64,000 bases of DNA from Denticeps clupeoides. Its lineage: Eukaryota; Chordata; Actinopteri; Clupeiformes; Denticipitidae. Below are positions 51,786-64,000 of this stretch, one piece after another (within the stretch, counting starts at the first letter, position 1; each line of letters opens with the position of its first letter). The position numbers and the translations under genes are program-made. The stretch lies in assembly GCF_900700375.1 (NCBI RefSeq), contig NC_041710.1:4514568-4578567 (forward strand). Reading direction: 5' to 3'. The notes beneath the pieces are model-generated. The model was not told the DNA's origin. It was given only the letters and a program-made list of their open reading frames with translations, and made no database searches.

Positions 51786-53740
51786 TGTTTAAGGATTTGC
51801 ATATGTTGCCTTTATAGGGCAGTTAAGTTAAACTATAGAGTTAAGCTACGCTAAGCTAAGCACGCTAATTGCATGACTGAGAATAAAAAGTTACCCGGTG
51901 CCCTAAAGGCGTTTAAATGAAATTGTCATTTTAGAGTGACACCCTTCTACAGTCCCCTCCACCAAGAGAATCTGCAATTGTTGACATGCCCCTGTATCCA
52001 GCCTCACCCTGACTTCACCTTTCACCTTTCACCCCCGCCGTACACCTCGCATGTAGAAATGAGTCGAAAGCGGATAAAATGTGCAGAGGATTGGGTGTTT
52101 TCAGCCCCGTGCAGACGGGAGCTCTTCCTGCGTCTCCTGGCCCATGAATAATATGCCAAACGACTGCATGCTGGGGTGCACGGCATCGTGGGGATGCACT
52201 TATACAATGAGCCAGAAACACTGCACTCGCCCATGAAAAAACATCCAGGAAACAAAAAAAAAAACATAATTGGGGTTCATTTGAGTTCAACGGCAGTTTT
52301 TAAACCATGATGCAGTGTTTCACACAGACCTTCATATCATCTCAAAATGAGCAATTAGGGCAAATTTTGACATAAGCCTATTTTCGCTTCAACCATGAAT
52401 AATAATTTCCAATCAATAGCTGATGAGCGGTTTCCATGGCAAAGCTGGAGTCTGCCACTTCCCTTGTCCTCCATTTTCCCTCATAAAGTGCTTTTGATGT
52501 CGAGATGTTTTGCTGTCCTGGACAGATACAACGCAAAATAATCGGGCCTTGCAGGACGTCTGCAACTTTGCTACCACCCGCCCCCTTTTAGTTCCAAAGC
52601 ATCCTTCATTTGCACATGCTCTCCAAGTCCTCCGCTCAATAAAGACATCCCACCGAGTCTCCCCACTTTGATTCGGCTCAATTAGGCCCCCGAGCAACCC
52701 TATTGCCATGGTGATTTGCCTGTGACGCAGGGCGGGAGGATGCTTGAAGTCGTTTGCCGCCGACCCACGACCCCCTTTCCTCGCACATAATGCCGTACGG
52801 CCCCTCGCTCCTGTAACAAGGGTCTCGGAGGCTGCAGAATTGATCACCATCTTTCTTTTCGCTCGCTCTCTTCCTTCAGGGTAGAGCCAGAGTGAAGGGA
52901 GACAAAAGGAGCGGGTGTTACTTCCCATCCCTCCGGTCAAATCCCACCAGGGACAAAAAACTGATTTAATATCTTTTCTGAAACTTTGCTAACTCTGGAC
53001 AAAAGAATATGGGAGGACTTCAAAAAAAAAAAAAAAAAAAAAAAAAGACCTACTGTTTCTATGGCAGCCGTTCCATGTGCATTATTTATTGAATTTCAAC
53101 ACCAACACACTGTCTTCAACATGATGAGCTTCTGATCAGAACCAAATCTCACCTGGCATGGAAAGGACCGAGAACCGCTGCTGTACATTAAATCATCATT
53201 AATATGCTTTCGTTAATAGAGCATCAATTGATGATTTTTTTTTATTCTGAACTGCAAACCTGATGGAAAATCTCAGTGGGCGGAAAGTAAAAAGAAGAGT
53301 GGTGCACGCTGAAATTGTACATTTTCAAGGTTTCGATGTGTGGGTACACGCTGTCAGCCATGTAGCTGCTGCTGTCACTCACGTGGGTGTCTGCTTCTAC
53401 ACCAGTTAGACGAACGATGAGAAGAGACTTCTGCTTCAGGCACATTTCCAGCCGCGTGGAGATGAGACAAATCAAGAAAACTCAACGTTTTTTTTTTTTT
53501 TTTGGAAAAACGTCAATTATTGAGCACGCTGGGACTGCCAGAATAGCAAATCTAGGCAATCACCAGCACCCCGTGCCCAGCGCCAGCGCCGCAATCTCTG
53601 CACATTCAGAGCTTTCGCCAATATGTCTGTGTCATTTTGTTCCGTTTGTTTCTGACAAGCCCATTCAAAACACGTCTGATTGGCCGAGACGCCTCGTGTG
53701 ACTCGCGTAGTGGCTTCAGAAAGGGACCTCTGGTGTAATT
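51786..53740. other. Intergenic DNA
   Basis: No supported gene. A 175-codon open frame on the minus strand (52,413-52,940) has no recognisable domain. Contains poly-A at 53,021-53,046 and poly-T at about 53,489-53,503. Confidence 0.45.
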
Positions 53741-53746
53741 GCAGGT

Positions 53747-53807
53747 TACATTTACATTTACATTTACGGCATTTTGCAGACGCCCTTATCCAGAGCGACT
53801 TACAACG
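53747..53807 (-). mobile_element. SINE/LINE tail fragment
   Basis: Repeated TTACATTTACATTTAC, then GCAGACGCCCTTATCCAGAG and ACTTACAA: only the shared 3' tail. Confidence 0.65.
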
Positions 53808-53933
53808 TGCTTCCATGTCACCATCGATGAAGTGATCAGTTCTGGTTCACTAGGACCCCCAACTATAAATACAATCTTTTTATTCACTCTGTTGTAGATT
53901 TTATACGTAAGGCAATAAGTAAGACAATTCTAT

Positions 53934-54123
53934 GGGTGGTAGTGGCCTAGTGGGTAAAACACTCGCCTATGAACCAGAAGACCCAGGTTCAAATCCCACT
54001 TACTACTATTGTGTCCCTGAGCAAGACACTTAACCCTGAGTGTCTCCAGGGGGGGACTGTCCCTGTAACTATAGATTATAAGTCGCCCTGGATAAAGGCG
54101 TCTGATAAATGCTGTAAATGTAA
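53934..54123 (+). mobile_element. SINE-1, full length
   Basis: Plus-strand copy ending AAATGCTGTAAATGTAAA. It abuts a LINE fragment. Confidence 0.86.
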
Positions 54124-54280
54124 AATAGAAGGTTACAAGTTAATCTAAATATTCTCTAAAGAGGAAGGTCTTTGGCTGCTTTTTGAAAATAAACAGTGAC
54201 TGAGCTGTTCTGACCTCAAAGGGAAGTTCATTCCACCACCGAGGGGCCAATGTGGGACAGCAGCTCAATACCAAGTGTGA
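54124..54280 (-). mobile_element. L2-like LINE 3' fragment
   Basis: On the minus strand it encodes RWWNELPFEVRTAQSLFIF and KTFLFREYLD, the usual extreme C-terminus of L2-type ORF2 proteins. No further LINE sequence is visible. Confidence 0.6.
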
Positions 54281-54958
54281 ACATGGATGCCATGTGTCAC
54301 TGTGCACTGTTTTCGGTTTTCTTTTGTGTGAAAGAATGATTAACAAAAAAATTATGCATGGAAAAGTTAAGGGTCAGGGTTGGGTTTAGACATGTCACAA
54401 ATGTTAGATATTTATCTCCTGAGAAGGATATACAAACAAATGTGTTACAGTCAGAGTCACATTCAGGGTGTCCAATAAAGCACAGTCCAATTAATTGATT
54501 TAATTGTTGGGATTGACAGTTTCCTGGGAAGCAGTCACCTCATCCGTTTGAGACTAACAACGTTACGGAGTTCTTCTGCAGTCGATATGGGCACGGGTAA
54601 CACCGGCATTTTTTTCATTCGAGCGAAACTAGTCCCACCCGACATGCAGCTGCGTCGGGCTTTTTCTTTTACCCAGCAGGCCAAGCCAAACAAGGCTTTA
54701 ATAACCTGGCTTGTTTTAAAGGTCTCCAGCATGCTCATGCAAGAACATTTTTATGGCAGTGGGGTAGGAAGGTTGAACAGAAACTGGGTGAAAGTGGAAA
54801 TTAAACGGCAGCAGGATGACAGGAACACAATGGCAGCCCTATCCCCAGCTGATTTAGAAGGGAGTTTTAATGCTCTTACAAGATTTACTCATCCACAGAT
54901 CTCGACCACAGGCATGTTATTGATAGGATGAGGACATGCTGACAAGCAAAGGCAAAGA
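54281..54958. other. Intergenic DNA
   Basis: Open frames on both strands (54,535-54,930) have no recognisable product. Confidence 0.4.
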
Positions 54959-54959
54959 A

Positions 54960-55144
54960 GGGTGGTAGTAGCGTAGGGGGTAACACACTCGCATACAAAC
55001 CAGAAGACCCAGGTTCAAACCCCACTTACTACCATCGTGTCCCTGATCAAGACACTTAATGTCTCCAGGGGGGGACTGTCCCTGTAACTACTGATTGTAA
55101 GTCGCTCTGGATAAGGGAGTCTGGTAAATGCTGTAAATGTAAAT
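54960..55144 (+). mobile_element. SINE-1, full length
   Basis: Plus-strand copy with a small deletion before TGTCTCCAGGGGGGG. Confidence 0.86.
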
Positions 55145-55424
55145 GGCTTTCAGCCTCAGAACCATGTTTGCTGGAGCATTTCAGTGGCGTGGTCTGGGAC
55201 CATCCGTCCCTTTACAGACCATATTTATCATTAATGAAATTATACTATCTGGAATGGATTTGGTGTGTTACAGGATTTATTTTCCCAACTGAAAATTCGT
55301 GGGAGATTCTGTACCAATGTTTAAACAGATGAAATGAATCAAGCAAAAAAAGGATCTGGAAAAGTATGGATAACTAGTTGATGAATGAGGTCAAAAATAC
55401 GTAAGAAAATACTATATTACTATG

Positions 55425-55705
55425 ATTATGTAACAGGTACATTTACAGTGTTGTAAAGAAATACCTGTAGTTTTACACAGTGGTATGATTGTATTACAGT
55501 TTTTTACATGGGTGTAACAAAATACTGGTAGTTTTATACAGTGGTAAGACTGTGTAACAGGCTTTTTTACACCGGCGTAATAAAATACTTTTAGTATGAT
55601 TACATTACAGGTTCATTTACCCTGTTGTAAAGAAATACCTGTGGTTTTATACAGTGGTATGATTACATTACAGGTTCATTTACCCTGTTGTAGTAAAATA
55701 CAAGT
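55425..55705. repeat. Minisatellite, unit about 63 bp
   Basis: Four to five diverged copies of a unit with TTACAGGTTCATTTACCCTG, TTGTAAAGAAATACCTGT and TTTTATACAGTGGTATGAT. The last two near-complete units start at 55616 and 55679, giving a period of 63. Confidence 0.82.
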
Positions 55706-56863
55706 GGAAAACTTTGTGTTTAATTACATTCTGTTCTCAGTGCATGAGTATGCCATTATTGCGCTAGCATGCTGTTTTGTCACCAGTTCATTACCTGTGC
55801 CACTTTTGATGCCATTTTCATTAGCACATTGCAGAACTGCACAGAGTATAAAATTCCTATTTCTATTCTTACGGGAAATGAAGACAGGATTTGCTGCCAT
55901 TCGTCCATAATGCTGGACTTTTTGTGACTTTCCTGCATGTTTCTGTTCTTACCATTTTATGCCAAAATACACAAACATGAGCACGCTGGAGTAATTGCTT
56001 CATGTTTTCTCTCTCTTCTGGATATAATTAGTACAAATAGAAATAAGGGAACATCAAAGAGGAGAGTCGCCCTTCACTGAAACTCAGATATGTTTTTTAT
56101 TGCCAAAGCAGGCTGATCACTAATCAGATTTGCCGAAAAAAACCCTTACTGCAAATGCACTGGTTTAGCTGTGTCAACACAGCCGCCGCCCCCAACCCCA
56201 AGAAAAAAAAACTCCCTACTGACTCGTATCATGCCACAGGCAAGAGGAGGTTGCAGACTGTGTCATTTACCATAGAAATCTGTACAATTTTATAAAATAT
56301 GTTGATTATTGGACCAGCTTCATACTTAAATCTTGCATAGGTCATCTTTCGTTTAATAATCACACAAATTTCCATACAAAAGGAGAAAAAATAACTCAAC
56401 CAACTGCAATTTACAGCAACAAGCGCCATACGGGTAAAGTATGTACATGGCTGATCGTGTTGTGACGCTTTTCTGTCCTTGAGGTAATCCAGTGTAAGCC
56501 TTGATGAAAGGTTACATTTGGAACTGAATCCAGAAGCAAATTTGATATATTTTCTATTTCATCCCCAGATCGTTCTTTTTTGTTCTGGTGATGAAACTGA
56601 GTGTCCAGCCAACCTGAAGAAAAATGCTGAAAACAATACAAATGCTACTAACATTTTACAACACACACCAACACAAGGTAAAATAGTCACAGATCCCGTT
56701 CGTTCACAATGCCAGCAGAGGGTCCCCGCAGGAGACTGCGTAGTGACCCTGTACCCGCAGAGGAAGGTCGGCATGAAGCCCCGGGCAACCGTGAGACGCC
56801 CACCACAGCCATGCTACAAGCCTTTTCAATGCTTTGCCCTAACATACCCTGCCCTTACATACT

Positions 56864-57840
56864 CCATTCAAATTCGAATTCAAAGAACTTTATTTGTCCC
56901 CGCGGGGTAATTTAGAAGGCACAGTGGAGCAGCTCACGTACAAGCCTTAATACAACATACAAATTTTCCTTGTACTGCACTATGATCGATAAATAACTGT
57001 ACATAACCGGAGCAGTAAGGGGCGTCATTTAAAACGTGTGTGAGGTGATAATGGTTGTTTTGGGGGGATGTCCAGAGTTCAATAGAAGGACATCTTTAGG
57101 AACATCGGTGTCCTGCAGCCGGGGCATCGGAGCCGGCGCCTGGAGGGGACCCACTCAAAGAGTTCAGAGGGCGTGCGGGGTCTCCAATGATCCTGAGTGG
57201 CAGCCTGCACGTCTGCTGGTCACAGATGTGTGATAAGGATCTCACGGGCAGCCCAATGATCTTGGAGCACACGCTGACTGTGCTCTGTAACAGTGCTCTG
57301 TTCTGCATACTGGTGGAATGGAACCAGCAGATGATGGAGAATGAAATGACACTCTCTATGAAGGAGTAGTAAAAGATCCGTCTTTTCTTCTGAAAATCGG
57401 CATCGCCGCTGATGACACTTTCTTCAGTAGGTGGTCAAATATGGTGCCCAGGTATTTATACTCCTCGACTAGCTCTGTTAGGTGGTAACTGCTGCAGCCA
57501 GGTCCCTCTTTTTGTTGGTGAAGGTCACCAGCATCTCCTTGGTTTTGCTGACGTTCGGTTCCAGACGTGGAGTGTCACACCAGTCCACAAACTCCTGCAG
57601 AACAGGACCAGGGACAGCAGGGACAGGAGAGCTTTGTCATCAGCGTACTTTACCAGGTGACAGTTGGGCTGTCTATAAGATGAAGAGCAGGGGAGACAGC
57701 ACGCTGTCTTTGGGTGGTCCGGTCGAGGTGTAACGGAGGTCAGAGAGAGTGTTGTTAACCAGAACTCTCTGTGGTCTGTTGTCCAATATCCACAGGATTG
57801 TCTGGGTGTCCAGATGGAAGTTGGAGGAAAGTTTGCTTCA
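56864..57840 (-). mobile_element. LINE fragment (CR1/L2-like reverse transcriptase)
   Basis: On the minus strand, scattered frames encode DSVLSPLLF, then FVDWCDTPRLEPNVSKTKEM, then VCSKIIGLPVRSLSHICDQQ, the order expected in the fingers-palm-thumb part of fish LINE reverse transcriptases. The 3' end is GGACAAATAAAGTTCTTTG, then GAATTTGAATG. The open frame is broken several times, so the element is dead. Confidence 0.7.
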
Positions 57841-57849
57841 TTGTGTACA

Positions 57850-58606
57850 GACCCTTATCTGTCTGACTTCACCTCCAACCTTGCCCACCCGCCACACCAA
57901 ATAGCCACAACATTGGAACCGTGCGGCAGCCCTCATCCACGCCCAGGGACTCTTCCACTATGTCCATGCCTGCAAAAAAATGGAATCTTCCACTTACAGC
58001 CTTGCTCCTCAGTATCTATCCGATTTGATCCAGCCCTACACTCCTTCACATTTACATTTAGAGCATTTATCAGACGCCCTTATCCAGAACGACTAACAAT
58101 CAGGGACAATCTCCCCCGGAGCAGCTCAGGGTTAAGTGTCTTGCTCAGGGACACAATGGTAGTAAGTGGGATTTGAACCTGGGTCTTCTGGTTCATAGTT
58201 TTACCCACTAGGCTACTGCCACTGCCACTACCACTACCACTTCACGTGCCCTTAAGTCAGCTGATCATTCACCCCTAGTTGTTCTTAAAACAAGGAAAAA
58301 GGTTAGGGGTGATCGCGTTTTGCCACCGCAGGCCAGAGACTATGGAATGCACTGCCATTGTGCAATACTCAGGCAGAAATACTTCCCGCTTTTCTCTTAA
58401 AACGTCTTTTTTTCCTTGGATTTCAACTACTTTTGAGATGTTGGGTTTACTATTATTATGATTTGTTTAGATATTTTATGTCCTGTTTTAGCTGTGTTTT
58501 TTAACTGTAATTGTATGTGATTTTAACTATGCTTGAATTGAATTCTGTACAGAACTTTGGTTGACTGTTGTTTTTTAAAGTGCTTTAGAAATAAAATGAA
58601 TTAATA
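57850..58606 (+). mobile_element. L2-like LINE 3' end, split by a SINE
   Basis: Plus-strand remains of APQYLSDLIQPYTP (near 58,007-58,044) and RLWNALPL (near 58,340), then a 3' tail with GTACAGAACTTTGG and AGTGCTTTAGAAATAAAATG. A SINE-1 separates the two parts. Confidence 0.65.
58050..58240 (-). mobile_element. SINE-1 inside the LINE
   Basis: Flanked by TTCAC on both sides (58045-58049 and 58241-58245), a target-site duplication. Confidence 0.82.
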
Positions 58607-59735
58607 CTGATACGATGCTCTTTGAAGCTCTGGAAAGGTCTGCCATGGGGAGGCAGGACAGTGCATCCACTTTGGCCCTTTTTGTTTTTGTTGCTGGGAG
58701 TTGATGGTTTTTATTGTCCTTAAGCTCTCCAGGCTGCGGTTATCTGTATAAACCCCCTCTCCTCGTACCGTGGATATCGTGGATACAGAGTCAATCCACT
58801 GCACCTTGCTCTGAAACAGAGGTCCCCGCTGGTTGTGCTGTGTGTAGAACTTTGTGCAGCACGACACTGCTGTCCTGCTTGCCCACTGTCACAAGTCCAA
58901 CGCCATGTACACAGCTCTGAAAACTCTCCAGCCAGGCAGTCCAGGACACACCCGTGTTTACACACATGAAGACTCAATAATGATGAGCACAAACCAGTGT
59001 GGATGGGACAAAACCAGACACGGGGAGCAGCTCTGGGTTTGTGTGTGAGAACAGCTCTGTAGATCTCCGGATTTCTCAAGGAAGGCACAGGGAAACATTT
59101 TGAGAGACTGATCGTTGGGAGAGGACCACACCCACGCCAGTCTCAAAGCAGTCCACTTCCACAATAAAAGGCTTGGATTGGGGCCAGCATCTTCAGTGGG
59201 GGTGGGACCTCACCATTAACTCAGGAAGGAGACGGTGGTTGATGGAACTTGCACTTCTCAACAATCAGTTTGTGCTGCAACATACAACGAAGCTTCCTGG
59301 CATCCATGCCCTACATGCAGAGAGATGGTGGAGAACACCAGGAGGTCGTCAATGTACACCATTAAAAAGCTTTCCAGCATGTCCCGGAGGACTTTGTTCA
59401 TAAACACCTGGTCATGAGCAGGGATGTTGGGGAGGCTGCAGGTCATGACGTAGTGCTAAACGCAGCTTTCCCACTCGTCCTCCTCCCGGATTCTGACATG
59501 CTTGTAAGCACTCTGGAGGTTGAGTGTTGAGTGTATGGCACCAGAGGGGGTGGATGCCGGTTCTTCACAGTAATTGCATTCGGTTTGTGATAGTCAATGC
59601 ATGGACAGACCCACTAGACTGGAGGAAGCCAGAGGTGTGGAGTGATGAATGTGCCCTTGGGCCAGCAATTCTGAGATGCACTTGTCAACAGCTTGGTTTT
59701 CGCTAGTCCCAGGGGTGGTGAGGAGGGAGGTGAGT
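58605..59735 (-). mobile_element. Fossil Ty3/gypsy-like LTR retroelement, pol remnant
   Basis: Minus-strand remnant of an LTR retrotransposon of the Ty3/gypsy group. The reverse-transcriptase catalytic motif YIDDLLVFS is visible near 59,320-59,360. The order of remains fits reverse transcriptase followed by the RNase H and linker region. No LTRs are seen. It is clearly broken, with many breaks, and looks old. A possible further remnant lies beyond the SINE-2 at 59,770-60,020. Confidence 0.6.
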
Positions 59736-59769
59736 GGCATGTTCTTTGGTGAAAGGGGTAGGTGCGCAC

Positions 59770-60020
59770 CCAGAGCCTGCAGGCGGTCCTACAGGAAGCG
59801 GCCCCGTAATAAGAAAGTTGCCAGTTCAAATCCCAAACCGCCAAGGTGACACTGAGGTGCCACTGAGCAAAGCACCGACCCCACACACTGCTCCCTGGGC
59901 GCCTGTCATGGCTGCCCACTGCTCACCATGGGTGATGGTTAAAAGCAGAGGACACATTTCGTTGTGTCACCGTGTGCTGTGCTGCAGTGTCTCACAATGA
60001 CAATCACTTCACTTTCACTC
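59770..60020 (+). mobile_element. SINE-2, head truncated
   Basis: From AGGAAGCGGCCCCGTAATAA through GTTCAAATCCC and CACACACTGCTCCCTGGG to tail GACAATCACTTCACTTTCA. Confidence 0.83.
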
Positions 60021-62831
60021 TGGTGTTCGCTTTTGCTCCAACCATTTTCCCCACTGGGGTCTAACTACGCACTGGTCTCATACTGGTCTTTCTCCCCATG
60101 GTGCAAGCAGGGGTTGGGTGCTGTGTGATGTGCCACCAAATCGGTGTCCACAGGCTCAGCAATGGAGACCAAAGCGATGACTTACTGATCGGCGATGAGG
60201 TGGCATTGTCTCTGCAGCTGGTGTATAACCATCATCGTCTCAGCGAGGTTTTGCTGATTGTCTGTAGCCTGATTCTCCATTGCAGCTCGATGGTTTGGGG
60301 ATCTTTGGTACTGAAAAAAATCAAAAATCAAAACTGTCAGATTATTCACACAACATAACAAAGAAAGGAACAATAACAGTGAAAATGCCCATAATGGTTC
60401 TACCATTCTCTAGAAGCATTGGCAAAACTCATGCAAAACCAGTCTCTCACCATGACTTGCAAATTGAGGCTCAGACACCCACTGACAAGTGCACTGGGAC
60501 TTTTTGGGGGTGAGAATAGGGTGCCATGGGTGTGGCAAGTAATTATTGGGGAGCAGTACTCAGGTGACGGTGATGTGCGAGTCTGTGCAGGGCGTAAAGC
60601 AGATGGGGTGGTGCATTAAATACCATTAATACGTTGTTAAAGCACTTAATGTTACTCATGTTGCAAATATTTATGGCAATTTAGCTTAATGGATTGTCAT
60701 TTCTTCCACAAACCTGTTCAAATTGAATCTGATAAACTGTTTGATGAGATGCTCTAAAGCACTCAATGACAGCATTTCAGGTTTTTAATGAAAATTAACA
60801 TGGAAAAAACAGTATTGAAATCCTCTGTGCTTTTCCTGTTGCATCACAGGAGAGAGCGATTATTGGGAAGGATGCTGTCATTGCACTTCAGAAAACTCTG
60901 AAAGTTCTTAAGAGTCTCAGTTCATCTTAACACCTGATCTTCTCGATCAACACTGTAACTACATGGAATAAATACATGGGTTAAAGGTAAGTGTAAAGGT
61001 CAGAAAAGCACCAAGAAATGCACTATCAATGTCACAAGCCACTTTGCAAGGGTCAGAATTTTAGAGCAGAAACAAAATTAACATGCATTTCATACGCTGA
61101 AAAAAAAGATGAGGAAACAAGAAATATAACATTATACGCATATGCATGCATATTTTCACTCTCACTTTAATATATTTTCAATCACATGCATGTACATACA
61201 GTAAAAGCAAAGAGAGCATTGTGTGCTGCAGAACACGGAAACATTTCAGATAAAATCTGATGGTGGTCTCTGGGAGGATCGCTTGACTGTCAAAAATAAA
61301 ATAAAATAAAATAAAATAAAAACTGCATTGTATTTTGTCAACTACATTACACATAAAATGTATAATAAAAATATAATGTAATCTAATAATTTTTTTACCA
61401 GATTGTGTTGTACTAGAAACACAATCCTTTAATTTGCTGTATAGTTAAAAAAATTGTCATTTAGGGAAAAAATATTTATATGTAATGGTTATAACAGAAA
61501 AAAATGTATCTGACAGAAGTAACTTTGATGATGGATTTGACAACCAGCCAACAGAACTGACACATAACCAATTGAGAATAAGAACCCATTACATAAAATA
61601 TAGAATTCCAGAGTTTGGACAACTGATGGATGTGGGTTTGGCATAGGATTTCAACTACAATTCAAATTTACTTTCATACCATTCACAAACCCCCTGAAAT
61701 CCACCTACAGACGTTGCCCTCTAGCCTTCAACTTCCCGCGTGGAACGTCTGAGCAGTGTGGGCACGCTGCATGTTCACCAAGATCTCCTGAGAACCCCGA
61801 GAAGCCGAGATGCAAGGAGCATCGGAGAGAGGGAGGACCGGGGCGCAGAAGCCAAGAAAAGAGAGCCGCGTAAAAATAGATCGCCATTTATAATCACTTA
61901 AAACAGACCTCCGTAATCCCTCCTCCCCCACACTCTCCGAAGGAAATAAACACATGCACACACACACACACACGTACACACTGGTATCAAATCTCCCACA
62001 CCCCGCAGCGAGGGGCTGCTGTAAATCTTTTCGGACTTCAAAATTCAGACCATTAAAACGATGCCATCTTTATTTACACATAATTTTAGAAATGCCCTGC
62101 TGCCAGGACGAGAAGACCCCTATTTTACATTTACATGCATGCTCGAGTGTACGTTTAAACATGCGTGAGTTGCATTTGCCTTCCTGTCATTCAGGAAAAT
62201 TCTGAAAAGAAGCAGAATGTTTCTCATTCAGAATCCTTCATTCGGTAGCCACTGATCTCCATGGCAACTCTGACCAAGTCTCTGGCGCCTGCATCACCCG
62301 GCCAATCATCCACAAGCAGAACAGATAGGGTCTTAATGGCCAAAGACGGCGTATTTGCCCTGACATGCAGGGTCATGTGTCGAACCGTGCATAAGCACAA
62401 AGCAAAATAAATAAATAAATAAATAAATAAAACACAGGTCGAGTTGTTAAAAAAAGCAGGAGAACAAGAGACTGTGAGAGGGGCAGAACTCTGTTGAAGA
62501 CCGTTTCAGCGCAGAAAGCTTTAAGTCAAGGCCAAAAACACATATGGCCTCTGTGGCTTTTTGTGCTGATTTAGTTTATTTGTGATTTATTTCTATTATT
62601 TCAGTTTTTTTAACTGGCTGCTGTAACAGTGCCCTATAAATAATACAACTCACAACGATCTTCTCTGTCTCTTTGGAGATGACTGCAACACGGGAACTTG
62701 GGCTTGGGGCTTTGTAAGATGGGATGATGGGAAGGACTCGTGATATTGAAGGTGTTTACCAGAGCTTCGGAGAGGTCAGGAGATGGCAGGCGCCATCTCA
62801 GGCCCAAGCTTTCGCGCTCAAGGAGGGACAT
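60021..62831. other. Intergenic DNA
   Basis: No gene recognised. Simple repeats: (AAAAT)n at 61,296-61,321, (CA)n at 61,953-61,973, (AAAT)n at 62,407-62,430. Confidence 0.45.
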
Positions 62832-63029
62832 TTTACATTTACATTTACAGCATTTATCAGACGCCCTTATCCAGAGCGACTTACAATCAGTAGTTACAGG
62901 GACAGTCCCCCCCTGGAGACACTCAGGGTTAAGTGTCTTGCTCAGGGACACAATGGTAGTAAGTGGAATTTGAACCTGGGCCTTCTGGTTCATAGGCGAG
63001 TGTGTTACCCACTAGGCCACTACCATCCC
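62832..63029 (-). mobile_element. SINE-1, full length
   Basis: Minus-strand, near-consensus copy. Confidence 0.87.
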
Positions 63030-64000
63030 TTCACAGAAGATTTTAAATCTTCTGTGCCATCTTTTGCATCGTTTAAGTGCCAACGACCCTCAGAGCAAGA
63101 GCAACCACAGATGCTTACATCCACATCAAACGTTCCGTTAGTGGCGATTTCATATTCTGTGGAGCATATGGACAGACTGGCAGATGCCAAGAGAACAGCA
63201 CTCGCCCGGCTGCATCGTGCCAAGTGTAATGATTGGTGGAGGGATTATTGTGGGGGATAGATTAGAGAGACCCCCCCCAGGCTGCTTTTGAGGAGTTTCC
63301 TCAACACATCGGCCTGAGCCATACATGAGCCACGCCCGCACCCCTTCATTTATTTCACTGGTAAGGCAGTGTGGAATGTAAAACCCCCCCAAGCCTTTTC
63401 TTTCCTTTTTCTCTGTCTCTTCCGGCCGTTCTCTGCCTCGCACTCCCTCTTTCACTCTTTACTGCCCTCTTTGCTCCCCCCGTCTCCCTCCCTTTGACAG
63501 CCCAGCTGGTGGAGATGTTGCGATGGATGTCAAATGCAGAGTACACGGGGGCGGAGGAGGAGGGGGTGGGGGGTGGGGGGGAGGAAGACAGAGCGAGAGA
63601 GAAAGGAGGGAGCGAAGGAAGCAGCCAAATGAATAAAAGATCAGAGACGCAGAAAGCAAGATTTCAGCTCGGCCCTCTAATGAAGTGATCACCACCTAAG
63701 GAACGCAAGGTAGGGTAGGAGATGGGAGAGGTCCGTCTCTCCCAGTGTCTCCCGACAGGGCAGATTGTGGAGAGGTGCGTTTTAAACAAGGACGGGAGAC
63801 TGTAAAACCCACGACCACGTCCCATCTTAACTGCAGCGATGACGGTTCAAAGGTTGCAATTAGCCAGGTTAATCTCCCGGCAATTTCTCAATTAAAATCT
63901 TTTAATTCCGCTCTGCCCGGAAGGAGTGCAGTACCTGTCACTGCAAATGAACCATTTAGGCAGGACGCGAACGTGCGCCAGCATGCACGTGCGTGTGGGG
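63030..64000. other. Intergenic DNA
   Basis: Pyrimidine-rich (63,397-63,500) and G-rich (63,548-63,610) tracts. No gene recognised. 63,820-63,930 is an AT-motif-rich stretch with several TTAAT/ATTA cores. Confidence 0.4.

Noticed and set aside
52413-52940. 175-codon minus-strand open frame
   Set aside because: No domain, no signal peptide, no splice partner. Composition looks like translated non-coding DNA.
63371-63688. 105-codon frame near the window end
   Set aside because: Low-complexity pyrimidine and G tracts on both strands, with no recognisable domain.
63820-63930. Possible conserved enhancer with ATTA-type motifs
   Set aside because: Homeobox-like cores are common in AT-rich DNA. 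Without cross-species alignment there is nothing to support conservation.

Overview
The window looks like nuclear DNA of a teleost fish. It holds two multi-exon class B1 GPCR genes with vertebrate intron phases. It is also full of tRNA-derived SINEs with the fish-type 3' tail (GTAAGTCGCTCTGGATAAG), L2-like LINE pieces and a Tc1-like element. The species cannot be named from sequence alone.

Region 1 (1-17,470) is a large, one-way (+ strand) cluster of tRNA-Leu(UAA) genes and their decayed relatives. Its core (about 1,345-14,140) is three near-identical copies of a 4.19-kb unit. Each unit carries two intact tRNA-Leu genes, about eight degenerate tRNA-Leu copies, and one 654-bp LINE 3' fragment that was inserted before the triplication. 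Older, more divergent copies lie on both sides. One more intact tRNA-Leu, with cluster-type flanks, sits in intron 2 of the next gene (20,358-20,440).

Region 2 (18,612-30,962, +) is a complete 13-exon gene for a growth-hormone-releasing-hormone receptor (ghrhr, 427 aa by my splice model). Its 3' flank holds a Tc1/mariner-type non-autonomous element split by a SINE.

Region 3 (36,222-48,115, -) is adcyap1r1, the PACAP type I receptor: 13 constitutive coding exons (446 aa) plus a recognisable alternative 'hop' cassette exon with a tandem TAG/CAG acceptor, which would give hop1 and hop2 forms. The two genes converge, with stop codons 5.3 kb apart, and ten successive coding exons have identical lengths in both. 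They are ancient tandem paralogues. Both products are Gs-coupled peptide receptors of the GHRH/PACAP system.

Region 4 (48,200-64,000) has no gene I can support. It holds a CpG-rich stretch upstream of adcyap1r1 that is probably its promoter and 5' UTR region, a three-level nest of SINEs with a 35-G tract, LINE fragments, a minisatellite of about 63 bp period, a degraded Ty3/gypsy-like fossil and simple repeats.

SINE naming used here: SINE-1 has a head like GGTGGTAGTAGCCTAGTGGG, a box B like GGTTCAAATCC and a tail ending TAAATGCTGTAAATGTAAA. SINE-2 has a head like GGCAGTGGTGGCCTAGCGG, a box B like GGTTCGAATCC and a tail with GACAATCACTTCACTTTCA. Neither is matched here to a named library family.
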